64,000 bases of DNA from Branchiostoma lanceolatum (Eukaryota; Chordata; Leptocardii; Amphioxiformes; Branchiostomatidae): NCBI RefSeq assembly GCF_035083965.1, contig NC_089722.1:29100642-29164641 (forward strand), read 5' to 3'. Below the pieces are notes generated by a model. That model was given only the letters and a program-made list of their open reading frames with translations. It did not search any database and had not been told where the DNA came from. The translations under genes were made by a program, and so were the position numbers. Below are positions 34,413-44,950 of this stretch, piece after piece; positions within the stretch are counted from its first letter, which is position 1; each line of letters starts with the position of its first letter.

Positions 34413-37039
34413 TTGAAGTACGGTGTATATTTTGATTTAGCTCACAACAAAAACACAACCCACGCATCGGATATATAGTCAAACCTCACCAATGTATTTA
34501 TTTCTGCTGCATTGTAAAATCAAGGTAGCTGACAGTGTAAGGACGCCCACATTCCATAATAAAATCACAATGGAAAATAAAAAGGTTCCGTATATAAGGC
34601 CATATACATAAATGATACGACAAACGGAATGAGCATATTTAGTGGTATACCAGATTTAGGCTTAAACTTATGACGAGACAGGTACCAAACATTTACCCAT
34701 GTGCTGTACATACAAGACACGACATACAGAATTAGTATTTTTAGTGTACACCATATTTAGGCTAAACATTGCGACGAGAAAGGTACCAAACATTAACCCA
34801 TGTGCTGTCCCGAACAAGAACATTGCAAGCTAGTGATATTTGGGTGAGGGACATTTTCAAACTATTTCTCAATCCATCTTTGTCATTCTAACGGATATAA
34901 TTTCAGGGGTAGAATGCTGACCTACAGCTTTACGTAGATGTGAACTTCGTTGTCGTTCAAATTACACATAATACAATTCATACTTTAAAATCTTTCTATA
35001 TACATAACTTCAAAAATACAAAAAGTCTGCGCTGCTGTACTCATCTCCAACAGGATGAGATCGCGTCGCGGCACCGTGACAGTGCCCTGGCGACTCCTCG
35101 CAGCTTCCTCTTCACCCACCTCCTGGCAGGGTGAGCCCGTCGCTGCCTGTAGTAGTCCGCGTACTCTTGGTACGTATACGTGACTGGGGAGACTTGATCG
35201 GCCACCATTTCCTGGAGCACCTCCAGCGGGAGCGACAGCTGCTGAATCCTTAGCCGGACGGACTCGGTGGATCTGTTTAAGATGTCGTGGAGCTCGGCCG
35301 CCGTCTTGTCCTGGACGGGCTGGAAGTTGACTGAGACCAGCCGGCCCGTCGGTAGCGGCGCAATGCTGTCGGCAGCTTGGAACACCAGGTGGCATCGCTC
35401 CATGTCAGGGGTGAACGTTGTGAGCAGCGAGAAGCCGAACTGACCGAAGTTGTTCCTATAAAGAACAAAATGCGGCTGAAGGACGGGGGTGCTTTCCGTG
35501 GCCTTTGTGGCTGCGTCGGTCAGATGCTGGGTGGGGGCCGGCTCCACTAGCTTCACGGCTAGAGACTGCCTGCGAACAGGCTTTCGCGGCGTCACGGTGA
35601 TGGTCGTCTGGGACGTTTCGTCTGGCAGACCCATGAGAAGCGTGCGGAGTAGCTGCTCTTGCCTCACGGCAAGGGCCCTCTGGGCATCTTTAGCGGTCGC
35701 AGACCGGATGCGGGGTGGCTTGTTTGGCCTAACGGCATCTTTGCCGGCCACAGACAAGGTACGCCGTAACCTTCGTGTTGCCAGCCGCGTCACCAAGCAC
35801 AAGGCTGCGCAGAAGATCTTCTGCGGCAGGCTCCACGTCATCCGACGTCGCACCAGCAGTGTCGCCAATAAGGTGGGTTTGGGGTGGTTTTACGCTAGGC
35901 ACCGAGTCGGCCGGAGGTTCCTCTTGCTTTGCGGCAGCCGCCGTCTGGACAGCTGTGTCAGCCAGGGACTGGGTGCAGAGGGGTGTCTGCGTTTCCGTGG
36001 CACTCGCAGACCTGGGAGTATGCAGAGACTTGGTCCGTGGGGGCTTCTGGGGCCTGACGTTAACCACACTAGCCTCTGACAATTGCAAGGTGGTGCTCGC
36101 CTTTCCCTCCAGCTCGTCCTTGATGTCTCGTACTGAACGTCTGTGTTTAGACAGGAAGATTAATATCACACATTGTCCTTGTGGACGCAATCGTACATGC
36201 TTCTATTCTAACGAGAGGACGAGTACACTGACGAGTAATGGTGGAATTTTTGTGCGGTTATGATCGAGATGCTCATATCTTTTACATAACATAAACCGAA
36301 AACATTCTACCAAAGAAAGCCGAGAGAAGACTCATGAAGAAACCCAAGATGTCATTCCTTTTACTGACACCTACTCACATATCAAATATCTTAGGGATTC
36401 ATTCGAAGCTTCTGGAGTTATGATGTTCACAATCCACCCCACAGACAATCCCACAAATGACACCGAAAACTTTGTTTTCTTTGCGAACCCGAATCCTTTG
36501 TGAAGTAATTAAATGAATCCTATAGATTACATGTTAAACGCACGGCATTCAGTACCCTGGAAAGCCGTCAGGGGGTCCATAATCAAACCTTGATATTTGC
36601 TAAAACCCATCCACATACCAAACATGCCCTACAGATGCAACTATAACTTCTCGAAGCTGCCCATTAACAAAAACACAGTACAGACAAACACACAGACGCC
36701 ATCGAACACAAGATTTGTTTGCGAACGTAAGTACCTGCTCAGGACTTGGTCTGCATCAGGCAGTGTCAGGACGGGTGTGATGCCAGCAGCTGCATGACAG
36801 GGCTGGCTGGTCAGGGCCTCGAAACTGCTCACGAGTTTGCTCACGTGAGTCGACCTGTAAAGTGCGCAAAATATATATATCTATACTAGCTACAACAGTA
36901 TTTGAATACTTGGCTTTCTCTTTCTGTTATTTTCATAGGTAATCAACAAAAGCATAAAGTCATATCCTAAACTGCTCCACCCATGTCCAGTATCAGGGTG
37001 AAATGCACGAAGTTGTCCTAAGTTAAGTTAGATGTCCGA

Positions 37040-37320
37040 AGTTGTCCAAAGTTGTCCGAAGTTGTCCGAAGTTATGACGTCATCCTAACTTTGGACAGTC
37101 AGCCGGGTGGTGTACGAAGTTGTCCGAAGTTGTCCGAAGTTATGACGTCACCCTAACCATGACGTCATCCTAACTTTGGACAGTCAGCCGGGTGGTGTAC
37201 GAAGTTGTCCGAAGTTGTTCGAAGTTATGACGTCACCCTAACCATGACGTCACCCTAACTTTGGACATTCAGCCGGGTGGTGTACGAAGTTGTCCGAAGT
37301 TGTCCGAAGTTTTGACGTTC
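37040..37320. repeat. Left subterminal array (unit about 85 bp, three copies)
   Basis: Units read CAGCCGGGTGGTGTAC, then repeated GAAGTTGTCC, then GTTATGACGTCA and CATGACGTCATCCTAACTTT. Each has one or two CRE-like TGACGTCA palindromes. Confidence 0.85.
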
Positions 37321-37451
37321 TTAGAGCGGTGTCGTTTTTCAGTCTATCAGTTTGAAACCGGGTTGCGCTGAAGTCGCCACGGCTAATTTTTAGTCCGTGT
37401 CTTTGACGAAATAGACTTTCTTTACGGGAGAATTACGGACAATATCATATC

Positions 37452-38263
37452 ATGTCGTGCAGTAAATCTTTGAAGGCTACAGATCTACATTCGTCCTGGA
37501 AAGTCGAGTTCGACTGGAAGGATTTTCCGGAAGAACTTGTTCAGGTGGGTTAGTCGTATTTATCGCATCTCAATATCTTTTGCGTTCTGACTTTTGATTT
37601 ATAAATCTTATTTCTATAGTAATTAAATGTACTCAAAAATGATAATTCTTTTTTAAATTCATCTTTGTTCAGAGAGTCTACTTCGTAAAACATGACATAC
37701 TAGGACTTCCTGACGCGGACAAAACGGCAGCGATAGTGGCCTTGGCTCAGCATGGTGTCAACATCAAGGAGTATGCTGACACTCTCGTCGATAGGTAAGC
37801 GGAAAATTGAATTTTTTTATGTATACAGAATTGCCATGATATTGATCATATTTGCGTCGATATCTGTTTCCATAAGGATTATTTATTATACGCTATTCTT
37901 AAAGATAAGTAGTTAACATGACCAGGTACTTAATGTTGTTTACCTGATATTATTTTGCTTTGTTTCGTTTAGTGTTAGTGTTGTGTTCGAAAAGAGAGCA
38001 TTGATGAGATGATGAAGTGTGTCTTGTAAATGAATCGTGAAACGATAAATAGCGACGGCAACAATTAACGTTGGCATTAGTGAGTGACAATTTCTTTTTT
38101 ATTAAAACACAGCGAAGCAGAGGGAGACATGAATAAGTCCATTGAGGCAAACGAAGTGATCGCGGGAGAGAAAAGGAAGTTGTGCGCCGCTTCAACGATG
38201 CTCTCTCCACTATGCGATGCCGACGATGACGACGACTTTGCTCCGACAACCAATAAAAGGTGA
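37452..38263 (+). CDS. Unrecognised three-exon gene carried by the transposon (121 aa)
   Basis: Exons 37452-37544, 37673-37794 and 38113-38263 join in frame (366 nt with the TGA stop) using GTGGGT and GTAAGC donors and TTCAG and ACACAG acceptors. AATAAA follows at 38566-38571. The protein starts MSCSKSLKATDLHSSWKVEF. The middle exon reads RVYFVKHDILGLPDADKTAA. The end is acidic then basic (DADDDDDFAPTTNKR). I do not recognise a family. The complete gene structure inside mobile ends suggests either an element-encoded accessory protein or a captured host gene. Reading through the last possible donor (AAAAGGTGA) gives the stop used here; splicing there would extend it. Confidence 0.6.
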
Positions 38264-38744
38264 TCAATTTAAACAGTCTTTTTATGTAAAAGGGGTGTGA
38301 CCTTGCAGGCAGAAACTGCCATACTTCTGTACTAAATGGTGGAAGTACTTCAATTAATTGTTGAATTACAAGGATTAAAATAACAACTACTACTTCTTAT
38401 GATACAAAGTAGTGAAAGAAGACTGCAATACATGTAGTTTATAAATAGATATGGGAGATGTTTTCAGGTACTTGTATTTAGAAGTGACGTAAAAATGGAA
38501 ATATAATAGTAAGAGTGAACTTAAATTATTTTGTGTGCATTGTTTAAGCGAACTTTAGGAGTAGAAATAAAAGACTAAAAGACTTAAATAAAACTAACTA
38601 AACTAAAATAAATGAATTTTTTACAATGCATGAACATTGTTTTTGTGATGATTTATGTGCATCTATATTTCATTTGTTCATATGCGTGAGTGGTGTGTAT
38701 CATATTTACATATATATATAAGTTTTTACTATGTATTAAGTAAC

Positions 38745-39180
38745 TTTGGACAACTTCGTACACATGCCACCCTACCCTGCCTACTGTACGAAGTTAGATG
38801 ACGTCACGTAACTTTGCACAACTTCGGACAACTTCGTACACATGCCACCCTACCCTGCCTACTGTCCGAAGTTAGCTGACGTCACGTTACTTTGCACAAC
38901 TTCGGACAACTTCGTACATTTTCCACCCTACCCTGCCTACTGTACGAAGTTAGATGACGTCACGTAACTTTGCACAACTTCGGACAACTTCGTACATTTT
39001 CCACCCTACCCTGCCTACTGTACGAAGTTAGATGACGTCACGTAACTTTGCACAACTTCGGACAACTTCGTACACTTGCCACCCTACCCTGCCTACTGTC
39101 CGAAGTTAGCTGACGTCACGTAACTTTGCACAACTTCGGACAACTTCGTACACTTGACACCCTACCCTGCCTACTGTCCG
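38745..39180. repeat. Right subterminal array (unit 78 bp, about six copies)
   Basis: ACCCTACCCTGCCTACTG recurs every 78 bp from 38769. Each unit also has GTCCGAAGTTA or GTACGAAGTTA, a TGACGTCACG motif and CACAACTTCGGACAACTTCG. The GAAGTT core is inverted relative to the left array. Confidence 0.9.
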
Positions 39181-40140
39181 AAGTTAGATTACGTCATCCA
39201 ATAAACGATTTAACGTCATCTGTGACTCCCGATATAGCCTCAAAGCCACTAGGAAACGGCTTCAACTTCGTACAACTTCGTACAACTTCGTACACCCTAA
39301 CTTCGTGCACTTCACCCTGATACTGGACATAGCTCCTAAACTGCATTGTCTCTTGTACAGTAGATTATGTTTCATATAATTGTCAATAAGTAGCATAAAC
39401 TGTCATTCACTGTTTCTGATACAGTTGCTGACTAAGAAAGTTATCAACATTATGTGTTGAAGAGAAATATCCAATAGAAAATGCCGACATATGGTTCAAA
39501 ACTCTCTGCATCGTTGCTGACCGGGAAATACTGTCAAGGTCGTACGGCATGAAAAAGGATTGGATTCCATCACTGTAACACACTTAAAGTGTTAAACAAG
39601 GCAAAATAAGGGATGCTAACTTACCTGGCCAGTAGGTCCTTTCTCAACTTGCCTTTTTCCATTTTCAAATCGAGATATACTCGAAAACAACGAACAAATC
39701 AACAAGAAATAGCGGATAAACACGGAAACGACCCGTTCGTGTCCGCAGGTGATTTGTTTGTGCCGCGTTGCCGCGGGAGCAAGACGAAGACTTGTTCTGG
39801 AACATCATTGACTATTAAACTAGTGTTGCATCATGACGTTCTTGAACCGTAGTTTGGTTTGACGACGTGTAACGGCCGTGTTCTTCTGCCTTCCTAAAGT
39901 CTTGTGCTGTTGCGTTTTTTGTTTGACATTGTCACAACTGAAACTGAGTTAGAGCTACGTGGTTTTAGTTTTTCAGCAGTGAAAAACTTTAAGAGAAACT
40001 TAGATTTAGCGCAAAGGCCCGCGGGACGGTTCGATGGTGTCACGAACACGTGCCACGGCGGTCAATTCAAGCGAAGATAGTTTTAGCGGTATTTCAGTCT
40101 ATTTTACAGGGAAAAGCATCGTTTTACACATTCGATTTCG

Positions 40141-40230
40141 TCCATCCACCAATCCATCCATTCATCCATCCATCCATCCATCCATCCATCCATCCATCCA
40201 TCCATCCATCCATCCATCCATCCATCCATT
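40141..40230. repeat. (ATCC)n repeat between copies A and B
   Basis: An imperfect CCATCCAT tract, the counterpart of those at 34360 and 44266. Confidence 0.9.
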
Positions 40231-40790
40231 TGAAATTGAGATGTATATATCTTCATTAAGCATACGAAAAAAACATAAACCAGTCATCAGGTGTACAGTC
40301 CAACCTCACCAATCTATTCATTTCTTCTGCATTGTAAAATCAACGGGAGTTGTCGGCTGACAGTACTAGTGTACGTAAGGACACTCACACTTCATAGTAA
40401 AATCACATTCATGGATCTTACTTATGTTTTCGTATATAAGTACATACAAGACACGACATACAGAATTAGTATTTTTAGTGTACACCATATTCAGGCTAAA
40501 CATTGCGACGAGAAAGGTACCAAACATTAACCCATGTGCTGTCCCGAACAAGAACGTTGCAAGCTAGTGGTATTTGGGTGAGGGACATTTTCATACTTTC
40601 TCTTGATCTATCTTTATTATTTTAACACATATAGATTCAGGGGTAGAATACTGACTTACAGCTCTACCGTAAATGTGAATGCCGTTGTTCAAACTAAACA
40701 TCATAGAAATTTATACTTTCATACTCATATAAAACCTCTTTATATACGTGTACATAACTTCATAAATAGAAAATATCTGCGCTGCTGTAT

Positions 40791-43789
40791 TCATCTCCAG
40801 CACGATGTAAATGCCCCCCGGAATCGTGACAGTGCCCTGGCCACCCCTCGCAGCTTCCTCTTCACCCACCTCCTGGCAGGGTGAGCCCGTCGCTGCCTGT
40901 AGTAGTCCGCGTACTCTTGGTACGTATACGTGACTGGGGAGACTTGATCGGCCACCATTTCCTGGAGCACCTCCAGCGGGAGCGACAGCTGCTGAATCCT
41001 TAGCCGGACGGACTCGGTGGATCTGTTTAAGATGTCGTGGAGCTCGGCCGCCGTCTTGTCCTGGACGGGCTGGAAGTTGACTGAGACCAGCCGGCCCGTC
41101 GGTAGCGGCGCAATGCTGTCGGCAGCTTGGAACACCAGGTGGCATCGCTCCATGTCAGGGGTGAACGTTGTGAGCAGCGAGAAGCCGAACTGACCGAAGT
41201 TGTTCCTATAAAGAACAAAATGCGGCTGAAGGACAGGGGTGCTTTCCGTGGCCTTTGTGGCTGCGTCGGTCAGATGCTGGGTGGGGGCCGGCTCCACTAG
41301 CTTCACGGCTAGAGACTGCCTGCGAACAGGCTTCCGCGGCGTCACGGTGATGGTCGTCTGGGACGTTTCGTCCGGCAGACCCATGAGAAGCGTGCGGAGT
41401 AGCTGCTCTTGCCTCACGGCAAGGGCCCTCTGGGCATCTTTAGCGGTCGCAGACCGGATGCGGGGTGGCTTGTTTGGCCTAACGGCATCTTTGCCGGCCA
41501 CAGACTGGGTACGGGATGGCTTCACCGTAACCTTCGTGTTGCCAGCCGCGTCACCAAGCACAAGGCTGCGCAGAAGATCTTCTGCGGCAGGCTCCACGTC
41601 ATCCGACGTCGCACCAGCAGTGTCGCCAATAAGGTGGGTTTGGGGTGGTTTTACGCTAGGCACCGAGTCGGCCGGAGGCTGGGCACTGGCTGGTTTCTCT
41701 TGCTTTACGGCAGCCGCCGTCTGGACAGCTGTGTCAGCCAGGGACTGGGTGCAGAGGGTTTTCTGCGGTTCCTTGATACTCGCAGACTTGGGAGAAGCAT
41801 CACGCGGCAGCTTGGTCCGTGGGGGCTTCTGGGGCCTGACGTTAACCACACTAGCTTCTGACGAGGTGGTGCTCGCCTTTCCCTCCAGCTCGTCCTTGAT
41901 GTCTCGTACTGAACGTCTGTGTTTAGAGAAGAAGATTGATATCACACATTTTCCTTGTGGACGCAATCATACATGCTTCTATTCTAACGAGAGGACGAGT
42001 AATGGTGGAATTTTTGTGCGGTTATGATCGAGATGCTCAAATCTTTTACATAACATAAACCGAAAACATTCTACCATAGAAAGCCGATAGAGTCAATTCC
42101 ATGTCACCGAGAGGGTTTTCAGGTGATATTGCTAATCAGTTTGAACAATTTTAGAGAAAAGACTATTTCAGTCAAACAAATTCCAGACTGTTCAAACAAT
42201 TAGAAATGAAAGTTTGAACATGTTTGAACTCATCGATATATTTTGGAAATATTATGAAAGTAATTGCACAAATATCTCTTTATTTAGAACAATTTTCAAA
42301 CATCTGTGTGATTGTTTCACTGTTGGAACATGTTCCAACATTTTGCATCATTCTCAAAATGGTAGATTTGGGTTATTGCCTCCATAAAAGTAGGTGCTAA
42401 TCACGTTCTATCGTCTGCATCTGTATATTTTTAGATTTCACGTCTTGACTCTGGCAGCTCTTCTGTCTTGAGGTGTCTATGCATGGCACCTAGGCCTAAT
42501 CCACTATACTTTGAAGGGATGTGTGAATTGCCCTGCTCCCAGCCCACTGACCCAGTTATACCATGTTTGTAGAATGTTGGAACATGTTCAAACAAATGAT
42601 TTATCTATGTTGCAACAGTTCAGGAACTAATACAAATAATGTGTTCAATGTTGGAAATTTGTTTAACATGTTGGAACACAGCAGAAAATATCTAGAACAT
42701 CAAATAAATGTTGTAAATTGTTCTTAAGAGTTACTTATCTCACATAGATTGTTACAAAGGTTTTGTAAATGTTAGAACAAAAGGCAACAAACACCCTCTG
42801 GGTAATGTGGAATTGACTCTAGAAGACTCATGAACAAACCCAAGTTGTCACTCCTTTTACTGACACCAACCCACATATCAAATATCTTAGGGATTCATTC
42901 GTATCTTCTCGAGTTATGATGTTCACAATCCACCCCACAGACAATCCCACAAATGGCACCGAAAACTTGGTCTTCTTTGCGAACCCGAATTCTTTGTGCA
43001 GTAATTAAATGAATCCTATAGATTACATGGAAAGATCCTATAGATAACATTACCTTGGAAAGCCGTCAGGGGGTCCATAATCAAACCTTGATATTTGCTA
43101 AAACCCATCCACATACCAAACATGCCCTACAGATGCAACTATAACTTCTCGAAGCTGCCCATTAACAAAAACACAGTACAGACAAACACACAGACGCCAT
43201 CGAACACATGATTTGTTTGTGAACGTAAGTACCTGCTCAGGACTTGGTCTGCATCAGGCAGTGTCAGGACGGGTGTGATGCCAGCAGCTGCATGACAGGG
43301 CTGGCTGGTCAGGGCCTCGAAACTGCTCACGAGTTTGCTCACGTGAGTCGACCTGTAAAGTGTGCAAAATATATATCTATACTAGCTACAACAGTATTTG
43401 AATACTTGGCTTTCACTTTCTGTTATTTTCATAGGCAACCAACAAAAGCATAAAGTCTTATCCTAAACTGCATTGTCTCTTGTACAGTAGATTATGTTTT
43501 ATATAATTGTCAATAAGTAGCATAAACTGTCATTCACTGTTTCTGATACAGTTGCTGACTAAGAAAGTTATCATCATTATGTGTTGAAGAGAAATATCCA
43601 ATAAAAAATGCCGACATATGGTTCAAAAATTTCCGCACCGTTACTGACCGGGAAACACTGTCAAGGTCGTACGTCATGAAAAAGATTAGATTCCATCACT
43701 GTAACACACTTAATGTGTTAAACAAGGCGAAACAAGGGATGCTAACTTTACCTGGCCAGTAGGTCCTTTCTCAACTTGCCTTTTTCCAT
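40791..43789 (-). CDS. PDZ-like tandem gene, copy B (3 exons, 427 aa)
   Basis: Exons are 43789-43752, 43352-43233 and 41916-40791, 1284 nt in frame with stop. The start MEKGKLRKDLLA is followed by STHVSKLVSSFEALTSQ and a central Pro/Lys/Ser-rich disordered part (PQKPPRTK, PSVKPPQTH). Then a basic segment (KPPRIRSATAKDAQ) leads into a C-terminal domain of about 80 residues, NNFGQFGFSLLTTF through GRLVSVNFQPVQDKTAAEL to SVRLRIQQL. Its order (GFSL loop, GRLVSVN, a KTAxEL helix, VRLRIQ strand) matches a divergent PDZ fold. The tail is strongly basic (RRWVKRKLRGVARALSRFR). No signal peptide or membrane span is seen. PDZ domains bind C-terminal peptides. I do not recognise the family; PDZ is my inference from pattern. 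This is the longest intact copy. Its second intron has a 730-bp transposon. Confidence 0.75.
42090..42819. mobile_element. 730-bp inverted-repeat transposon in copy B, TA duplication
   Basis: Ends GAGTCAATTCCA and TGGAATTGACTC are inverted and flanked by TA on both sides. Copy C has the uninterrupted site (GCCGATAGAAGACTC), which proves insertion. The interior is rich in GAACATGTT and GTTGGAAC motifs and has no ORF. TA flanks fit Tc1/mariner-type MITEs. Confidence 0.85.
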
Positions 43790-44265
43790 TTTCAACTCGA
43801 GATATACTCGAAAACAACGAACAAATGAACAAGAAGTAGCGGATAAACACGGAAACGATCCGTTCGCGTCCGCAGGTGATTTGTTTGTGCCGCGTTGCTG
43901 CGGGAGCAAAACGAAGACTTGTTCTGGAACATCATTGACTATTAAACTAGTGTTGCATCATGACGTTCTTGAACCGTAGTTTGGTTTGACGACGTGTAAC
44001 GGCCGTGTTCTTCTGCTTCTCTAAGGTCTTGTTGCGTTTTTTTGTTGAAATTGTCACAACTGAAACTGAGTTAGAGCTACGTGGTTTTAGTTTTTCAGCA
44101 GCGAAAAACTTTAGGAGAAACTTAGATTTAGCGCAAAGGCCCGCGGGACGGTTCGATGGTGTCACGAACACGTGCCACGGCGGTCAATTCAAGCGACGAT
44201 AGTTTTAGCGGTATTTCAGTCTGTTTTACAGGGAAAAGTATATCGTTTTACACATTCGATTTCGT

Positions 44266-44385
44266 CCATCCACCAATCCATCCATCCATCCATCCATCCA
44301 CCAATCCATCCATCCATCCATCCATCCATGCATCCATCCATCCATCCATCCATCCATCCATCCATCCATGCATCCATCCATCCAT
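44266..44385. repeat. (ATCC)n repeat between copies B and C
   Basis: CCATCCAT units, with occasional CCACCAAT and CCATGCAT interruptions. Confidence 0.9.
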
Positions 44386-44950
44386 TTGAAATTGAGGTGT
44401 GTATATCTTCATTCAGCATACGAAAAAAAAACACAAACCACTCATCAGGTGTACAGTCCAACCTCACCAATCTATTCATTTCTTCTGCATTGTAAAATCA
44501 ATGTGGGAGTTGTCGGCTGACAGTACTAGTGTACGTAAGGATACTCACACATCATAGTAAAATCACCTTCATGGATCTTACTTATGTTTTCGTATATAAG
44601 TACATACAAGACACGACATACAGAATTAGTATTTTTAGTGTACACCATATTTAGGCTAAACATTACGACGAGAAAGGTACCAAACATTAACCCATGTGCT
44701 GTCCTGAAGAAGAACATTGCAAGCTAGTGGTATTTGGGTGTGGGACATTTTCATACTTTCTCTTGATCCATCTTTATCATTTTAACACATATAGATTCAG
44801 GGGTAGAATACTGACTTACAGCTCTACCGTAAATGTGAACGCCGTTGTTCAAACTAAACATCATAGAAATTCATACTATCATACTCATATAAAACCTCTC
44901 TATATACATGTACATAACTTCATAAATAGAAAATATCTGCGCTGCTGTAT

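Larger units (their letters stand above)
36976..39333. mobile_element. 2.36-kb inverted-repeat transposon with 11-bp target duplication
   Basis: TCCTAAACTGC occurs at 36965-36975 and 39334-39344, and only once at the same place in copies B and C. Termini read ATGTCCAGTATCAGGGTGAA on the left, with the exact reverse complement (TTCACCCTGATACTGGACAT) on the right. Inside each end are tandem arrays in opposite orientation built on GAAGTTGTCC and TGACGTCA motifs. The centre holds a three-exon gene (37452-38263). No known transposase is recognised. An 11-bp duplication fits Mutator-like elements (8-11 bp) better than most classes, but the class is open. Confidence 0.85.
35041..39662 (-). pseudogene. 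PDZ-like tandem gene, copy A (frameshifted)
   Basis: Exons match copies B and C: 39662-39625 (start MEKGKLRKDLLA), 36854-36735 and 36140-35041. Near 35767 copy A lacks 11 nt that both other copies have (GGATGGCTTCA after GGTACG). The frame therefore leaves the common sequence after NTKVT and stops at 35729, about 189 residues in. The PDZ-like C-terminal half remains open downstream but out of frame. Intron 1 is swollen by a 2.36-kb transposon (36976-39333). Splice signals are still intact. It may be a recent pseudogene or may express a short protein. Its 3' flank (34.4-35.0 kb) matches the flanks of the other copies. Confidence 0.75.

Noticed and set aside
35489-36263. Plus-strand frames of 160-260 residues over the triplicated gene (also 41239-42027 and 45399-46019)
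   Set aside because: They are GC-rich shadows of the minus-strand coding exon. Only the minus strand shows splice sites in phase and domain-like sequence.
40034-40360. Frames rich in HPSI repeats (also at 44156-44495)
   Set aside because: They are translations of the (ATCC)n tract.
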